The notes beneath the pieces were generated by a model. It was not told the origin of the DNA. It did no database searches and was given only the letters and a program-made list of their open reading frames with translations. This document shows, in pieces, positions 61,012 through 64,000 of a stretch of DNA of 64,000 bases (its first letter is position 1; every line of letters starts with the position of its first letter). A program made the position numbers and the translations under genes. This stretch comes from Ruminococcaceae bacterium UBA1036 (GTDB lineage Bacteria; Bacillota; Clostridia; Oscillospirales; Acutalibacteraceae): positions 1 to 64,000 of the forward strand of contig DCEF01000019.1 of the NCBI GenBank assembly GCA_002316805.1. Direction: 5' to 3'.

Positions 61012-62178
61012 ATGAACTCATTTATTTATCATATTCCCACAAAAGTATATTTTGGCAAAAATCAGCTCGGGCATTTGGGCGAGGAACTTGAAAAGTATGG
61101 GAAACGTGTCCTGCTTGTTTACGGCGGTGGTTCCATCAAAAAGAATGGCCTGTATGACAGGGTAGTCGCTGAAATAAATAAGGCGGGACTTGAACTGTTT
61201 GAATGCCCAGGCATAGAGCCAAATCCGCGTGTCGCTTCTGTTAACCGCGGCGCTTCAATATGTAAGAAAGAAAAAATTGATGTGATTCTCGCAGTTGGGG
61301 GCGGCTCAACTATAGATGCTGCCAAATTCATCGGTGCAGGCGCTTATTATGACGGTGATGCATGGGACATTTTAACAGGGAAAGCTACCGTCACTAACTG
61401 CCTCCCAATTATTACGGTGCTTACGCTTGCTGCAACCGGCTCCGAAATGGATGACTGCGGCGTTATCAGCAATCCGGGAACAAAAGATAAACTTGGCTTT
61501 GGACATCCGCTTCTCAGGCCTAAAGTATCGTTCCTTGACCCAACAAACACATATACTGTCAGCGCATACCAGACAGCCTGCGGCTCGGCAGATATACTCT
61601 CACACATTATCGAAGTATATTTTAATATGGACAAGGATCTCGCGATGCTCGACAGTGTAATGGAAGCGCTGATGAAGACAGTTATCCACTATGCACCTAT
61701 TGCTATGAAAGAGCCGACAGATTATGAATCACGCGCTAACCTCATGTGGGCTTCCTCATGGGCAATTAATGGCTTCATAAATGGCGGCAAAAGCCAGGAG
61801 TGGAGCTGCCATCCCATGGAGCATGAGATTTCCGCTGTTTATGACATTACACATGGCCTCGGTCTTGCCATACTTACACCGCGCTGGATGGAATATACCC
61901 TTGATGAAACCACAGCCCCGAAGTTCCGCCAGTTTGGCTGTAATGTATTTGGAATAAGCAGCAACCTGCCAGCCATGGAAGCAGCAAAACAGGCTATCCA
62001 AAAGCTTGCCGACTTTTTCTACAAGGATTTAGACCTTAACAGCACACTGTCATCGCTCGGAATCGACAGCAGCAATTTTGCCTCTATGGCGAAAAAAGCA
62101 TGCAGAGGCGGAATTCTTCATGGCTTTAAGCCGCTTAACCAGAACGATATCGAAAAGATTTACCGCATGTGCATTTAA
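61012..62178 (+). CDS. Iron-containing alcohol dehydrogenase (YqhD/BdhA type)
   Basis: A 388-residue group III alcohol dehydrogenase. NAD(P) binding: VYGGGSIKKNGLYD and AVGGGSTIDAAK; metal ligands: the Asp and His in GSADILSHIIE and the two His in HPMEHEISAVYDITHG. The GGGS pattern and overall sequence resemble BdhA/YqhD, which reduce aldehydes such as butanal with NADPH. SD AAGGAGG before the ATG at 61012; the frame is open to a TTG at 60991. An aldo/keto reductase follows after 57 bases, probably in the same transcript, suggesting aldehyde reduction as a shared role. Confidence 0.94.
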   Translation: MNSFIYHIPTKVYFGKNQLGHLGEELEKYGKRVLLVYGGGSIKKNGLYDRVVAEINKAGLELFECPGIEPNPRVASVNRGASICKKEKIDVILAVGGGSTIDAAKFIGAGAYYDGDAWDILTGKATVTNCLPIITVLTLAATGSEMDDCGVISNPGTKDKLGFGHPLLRPKVSFLDPTNTYTVSAYQTACGSADILSHIIEVYFNMDKDLAMLDSVMEALMKTVIHYAPIAMKEPTDYESRANLMWASSWAINGFINGGKSQEWSCHPMEHEISAVYDITHGLGLAILTPRWMEYTLDETTAPKFRQFGCNVFGISSNLPAMEAAKQAIQKLADFFYKDLDLNSTLSSLGIDSSNFASMAKKACRGGILHGFKPLNQNDIEKIYRMCI

Positions 62179-62235
62179 AAAATCTTATCTAAATCTTATC
62201 TTATAAATTAATTCATATAAGGGGCGAGACTAACA

Positions 62236-63153
62236 ATGAAATCAATTAAACTTGGAAAATCCAGCCTAAAAGTGCCTCCGATTGCTGTTGGATGCATGCG
62301 CATAAACTCCATAAGCAAGGCCGAAGCTGAAAAATTTCTTCGCACTGCGCTTGACTTAGGCCTTAACTTTTTTGATAACGCCGATATCTACGGTGGCGGT
62401 GAATGTGAGCAGATTTTTGCCGATGCTATCAATATGAACAGCAGCATGCGTGAAAAGATGATAATCCAGTCAAAATGCGGCATTTGCGAAGGTATGTACG
62501 ACTTTTCCAAAAAGCATATACTCGAGGCTGTTGATGGCAGCCTTAAACGCCTTAGAACAGATTATCTTGACATTTTGCTTCTCCACCGTCCTGATGCACT
62601 TGTTGAACCTGATGAGGTTGCAGAGGCGTTTGATATACTGAAACGTTCCGGGAAAGTCCGCTATTTTGGCGTTTCAAATGAAAAGTCTATGCAGATTGAG
62701 CTGCTGCTGCAGTCGCTTAACCAGCCAATAGTTGCAAATCAGCTGCAGCTCAGCATTACAAACGCGACAATGATTTCCAATGGTATTAACGTCAACATGG
62801 AAAACGATTCTGCTGTAGATAGAGACGGCAGTATTCTCGACTATTGCCGTCTGAAAGATATCACTATCCAGCCATGGTCGCCGTTCCAGTACGGATTTTT
62901 CAAAGGCACATTTCTTGGCAATGACAAATTTCCTGAGCTCAACAGCGTAATTGACAAAATCGCCGAAAAGTACAACGTCTCAAATACAACTATCGCCCTT
63001 GCATGGATACTTCGGCATCCGGCGAAAATGCAGCCCGTGATTGGCACAATGAACATAGGAAGGCTTAAGGATTGCCGCAAGGCTGCTGATATCACCCTAA
63101 CAAGGCACGAATGGTATAAAATTTACTGTGCCGCCGGCAATAAACTTCCATAA
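62236..63153 (+). CDS. Aldo/keto reductase
   Basis: A 305-residue AKR barrel, of the YdhF/AKR11-like group. The catalytic tetrad is visible: Asp and Tyr in FFDNADIYGGGECEQ, Lys in IIQSKCGI, and His in ILLLHRPDAL; the NADPH-binding end is PVIGTMNIGRLKDC. It reduces an unknown carbonyl compound. SD AAGGGGCG. No terminator is evident between it and the tRNA-Leu promoter. Confidence 0.93.
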   Translation: MKSIKLGKSSLKVPPIAVGCMRINSISKAEAEKFLRTALDLGLNFFDNADIYGGGECEQIFADAINMNSSMREKMIIQSKCGICEGMYDFSKKHILEAVDGSLKRLRTDYLDILLLHRPDALVEPDEVAEAFDILKRSGKVRYFGVSNEKSMQIELLLQSLNQPIVANQLQLSITNATMISNGINVNMENDSAVDRDGSILDYCRLKDITIQPWSPFQYGFFKGTFLGNDKFPELNSVIDKIAEKYNVSNTTIALAWILRHPAKMQPVIGTMNIGRLKDCRKAADITLTRHEWYKIYCAAGNKLP

Positions 63154-63319
63154 ACAGTTATTTGCATACAAGTTAAACAAATGCATACCGATAGAATTTC
63201 AGCGCGAAGTGAGAACCTGTTTATACGCTTATTGTATAGAGCTTAATCCGTTCCTGAAATTTTCAATTTCATAAGCCTGCTATTCCGACAATTTTAAGCG
63301 CAAAAAATCTGCGTTTCAG

Positions 63320-63349
63320 TTGACAAGTACTCTGTGGTAGTGGTATAAT
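63320..63349 (+). promoter_or_regulatory. Promoter of tRNA-Leu
   Basis: TTGACA (63320-63325), 18 bases, TATAAT (63344-63349): a near-perfect promoter 42 bases before the tRNA. Confidence 0.85.
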
Positions 63350-63391
63350 ATCATCGTTGCCTTTTCAAAGGTTTGCTGCATATATATTTTT

Positions 63392-63476
63392 GCGCGAGTG
63401 CTGGAACTGGCAGACAGGCACGTTTGAGGGGCGTGTGAGTTTTCTCATATGGGTTCAAGTCCCATCTCGCGCACCA
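63392..63476 (+). tRNA. tRNA-Leu (GAG)
   Basis: An 85-nt class II tRNA: acceptor GCGCGAG/CTCGCGC, anticodon stem CACGT/GCGTG with loop TTGAGGG (anticodon GAG), a long variable arm (GTGAGTTTTCTCAT), T arm TGGG TTCAAGT CCCA, and encoded CCA. Confidence 0.96.
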
Positions 63477-63483
63477 AAGTCGT

Positions 63484-63535
63484 AAAGCCGCATGAACACT
63501 GATTTATTCAGCTGTTCATGCGGCTTTCTTTGTTT
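63484..63535 (+). terminator. Terminator of tRNA-Leu
   Basis: AAAGCCGCATGAACA and its exact complement (15 bp) around 14 bases, followed by CTTTGTTTTG. Confidence 0.88.
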
Positions 63536-63615
63536 TGCTTAATAGCATCTATATAACGTTTATACAACACCTGTACCGCTTTTTAATTTTAGGTAACATA
63601 ATTTATGGATTGCAA

Positions 63616-63732
63616 AAGTCAATACCACCCGTAAAACGGGTGGCTTGCACGAACCCTAAAAGGGCATAAGATTGCCAGCGCCTAAAAGGCGCTGGCTTTC
63701 ACTTTGTTCAAGCCATAGTGGACTGACTCCGG
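63616..63732 (-). mobile_element. IS200-type right end with three hairpins
   Basis: Directly after the tnpA stop come three short stems with A/T-only loops: CCACCCG/CGGGTGG (about 63628-63645), CCCT/AGGG (63654-63664) and CCAGCGCC/GGCGCTGG (63676-63697). IS200/IS605 ends have subterminal hairpins that the transposase recognises, which fits this order. The exact tip is not defined. Confidence 0.6.
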
Positions 63733-63810
63733 TTAACCTTTAAAAGGGTCTTGGTATTCTTTCGTCGTCAATTTATCCTCAATCTGATCCTGCTTTTTCT
63801 GATCTCGGGA
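63733..63810 (-). pseudogene. C-terminal fragment of IS200-family transposase TnpA
   Basis: The last 25 or so codons read RDQKKQDQIEDKLTTKEYQD then PFKG and stop, the well-known end of IS200 TnpA. The HUH and catalytic tyrosine parts are absent; upstream the frame passes directly into a DNA methyltransferase motif, so the gene is truncated. Confidence 0.8.
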
Positions 63811-64000
63811 TATAGTGCCGACCGCCGTCGCCCCGCTACCCATGCAACTGTCGAGAACAAACTTGCCAGAACTCGCCAGAATTTGTGTAAGTCCGGATGA
63901 GATACTCAAACAGTACCAACAATGGAGGAATAGCCTGGGCTGGCTGGAAATCAGCTTTGTCGTGGACGGTATGGCGCCGTTGTCTTTGACGATGCGAAGG
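63811..64000 (-). pseudogene. Frameshifted fragment of a DNA methyltransferase
   Basis: On the minus strand one frame reads VLFEYLIRTYTNSGE and a shifted frame continues KFVLDSCMGSGATAVGT. Together they match the C-terminal part of N6-adenine/N4-cytosine methyltransferases (KPVALFEYLI ... VLDNCMGSGTT), including the SAM-binding DSCMGSG. A frameshift near 63875 and the join to the IS200 tail near 63811 show it is broken. The rest runs past the window edge. Confidence 0.75.

Overview
The window looks like a chromosomal segment of a spore-forming Gram-positive anaerobe of the class Clostridia, probably order Oscillospirales; I cannot name the genus. Support: a str-type operon in clostridial order (rpoB-rpoC-rpsL-rpsG-fusA-tuf), rpoD next to dnaG, addAB instead of recBCD, the sporulation gene spoIIR, a CD1247-type protein, strong SD sequences with frequent TTG/GTG starts, and typical -35/-10 promoters.

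Region 1 (1-6.1 kb) is accessory. It holds the start of an ABC ATPase behind an autoregulated YtrA-type GntR repressor, then an arsenic operon (arsR, arsD, arsA, acr3), then an isolated Cys-rich Csp/DUF326 copper-storage-like gene. Region 2 (about 6.1-11.6 kb) is a compact integrated element: tyrosine integrase, rolling-circle Rep with an HUH motif, FtsK-like translocase and three small unknown proteins, all on the minus strand. It sits against the 3' end of the tmRNA gene ssrA, and a 19-bp copy of the ssrA end lies at its other edge. A weaker third copy at 5292 suggests tandem integrations.

Region 3 (11.6-39.6 kb) is the conserved core, almost all minus strand: ssrA-smpB, recR-ybaB-dnaX with SRP RNA, then udg (+), trmB-ybaK, apbE with a NusG-II protein (+), CD1247, efp, aroQ, yqeG, rpsU, tuf, fusA, rpsG, rpsL, rpoC, rpoB, an Rrf2 regulator, rpoD, dnaG, dgt, yigZ and rpmE.

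Region 4 (39.7-54.5 kb) mixes two GT4 glycosyltransferases, an aldehyde dehydrogenase, a DUF421/DUF4363 membrane pair, addA-addB, spoIIR, a cyclophilin and a DUF434 protein. Region 5 (54.5-59.8 kb) is a MarR-controlled heterodimeric ABC exporter. Its second subunit carries a roughly 385-residue repeat-rich insertion between the first two membrane helices, the most unusual protein here.

Region 6 (59.8-64 kb) has tRNA-Pro(GGG), an iron-type alcohol dehydrogenase, an aldo/keto reductase and tRNA-Leu(GAG), mixed with mobile-element debris: a DUF4143 ATPase fragment, an integrase tail, and an IS200-type tnpA tail joined to a DNA methyltransferase remnant. All functions are inferred from reading the sequence; no database search was run.
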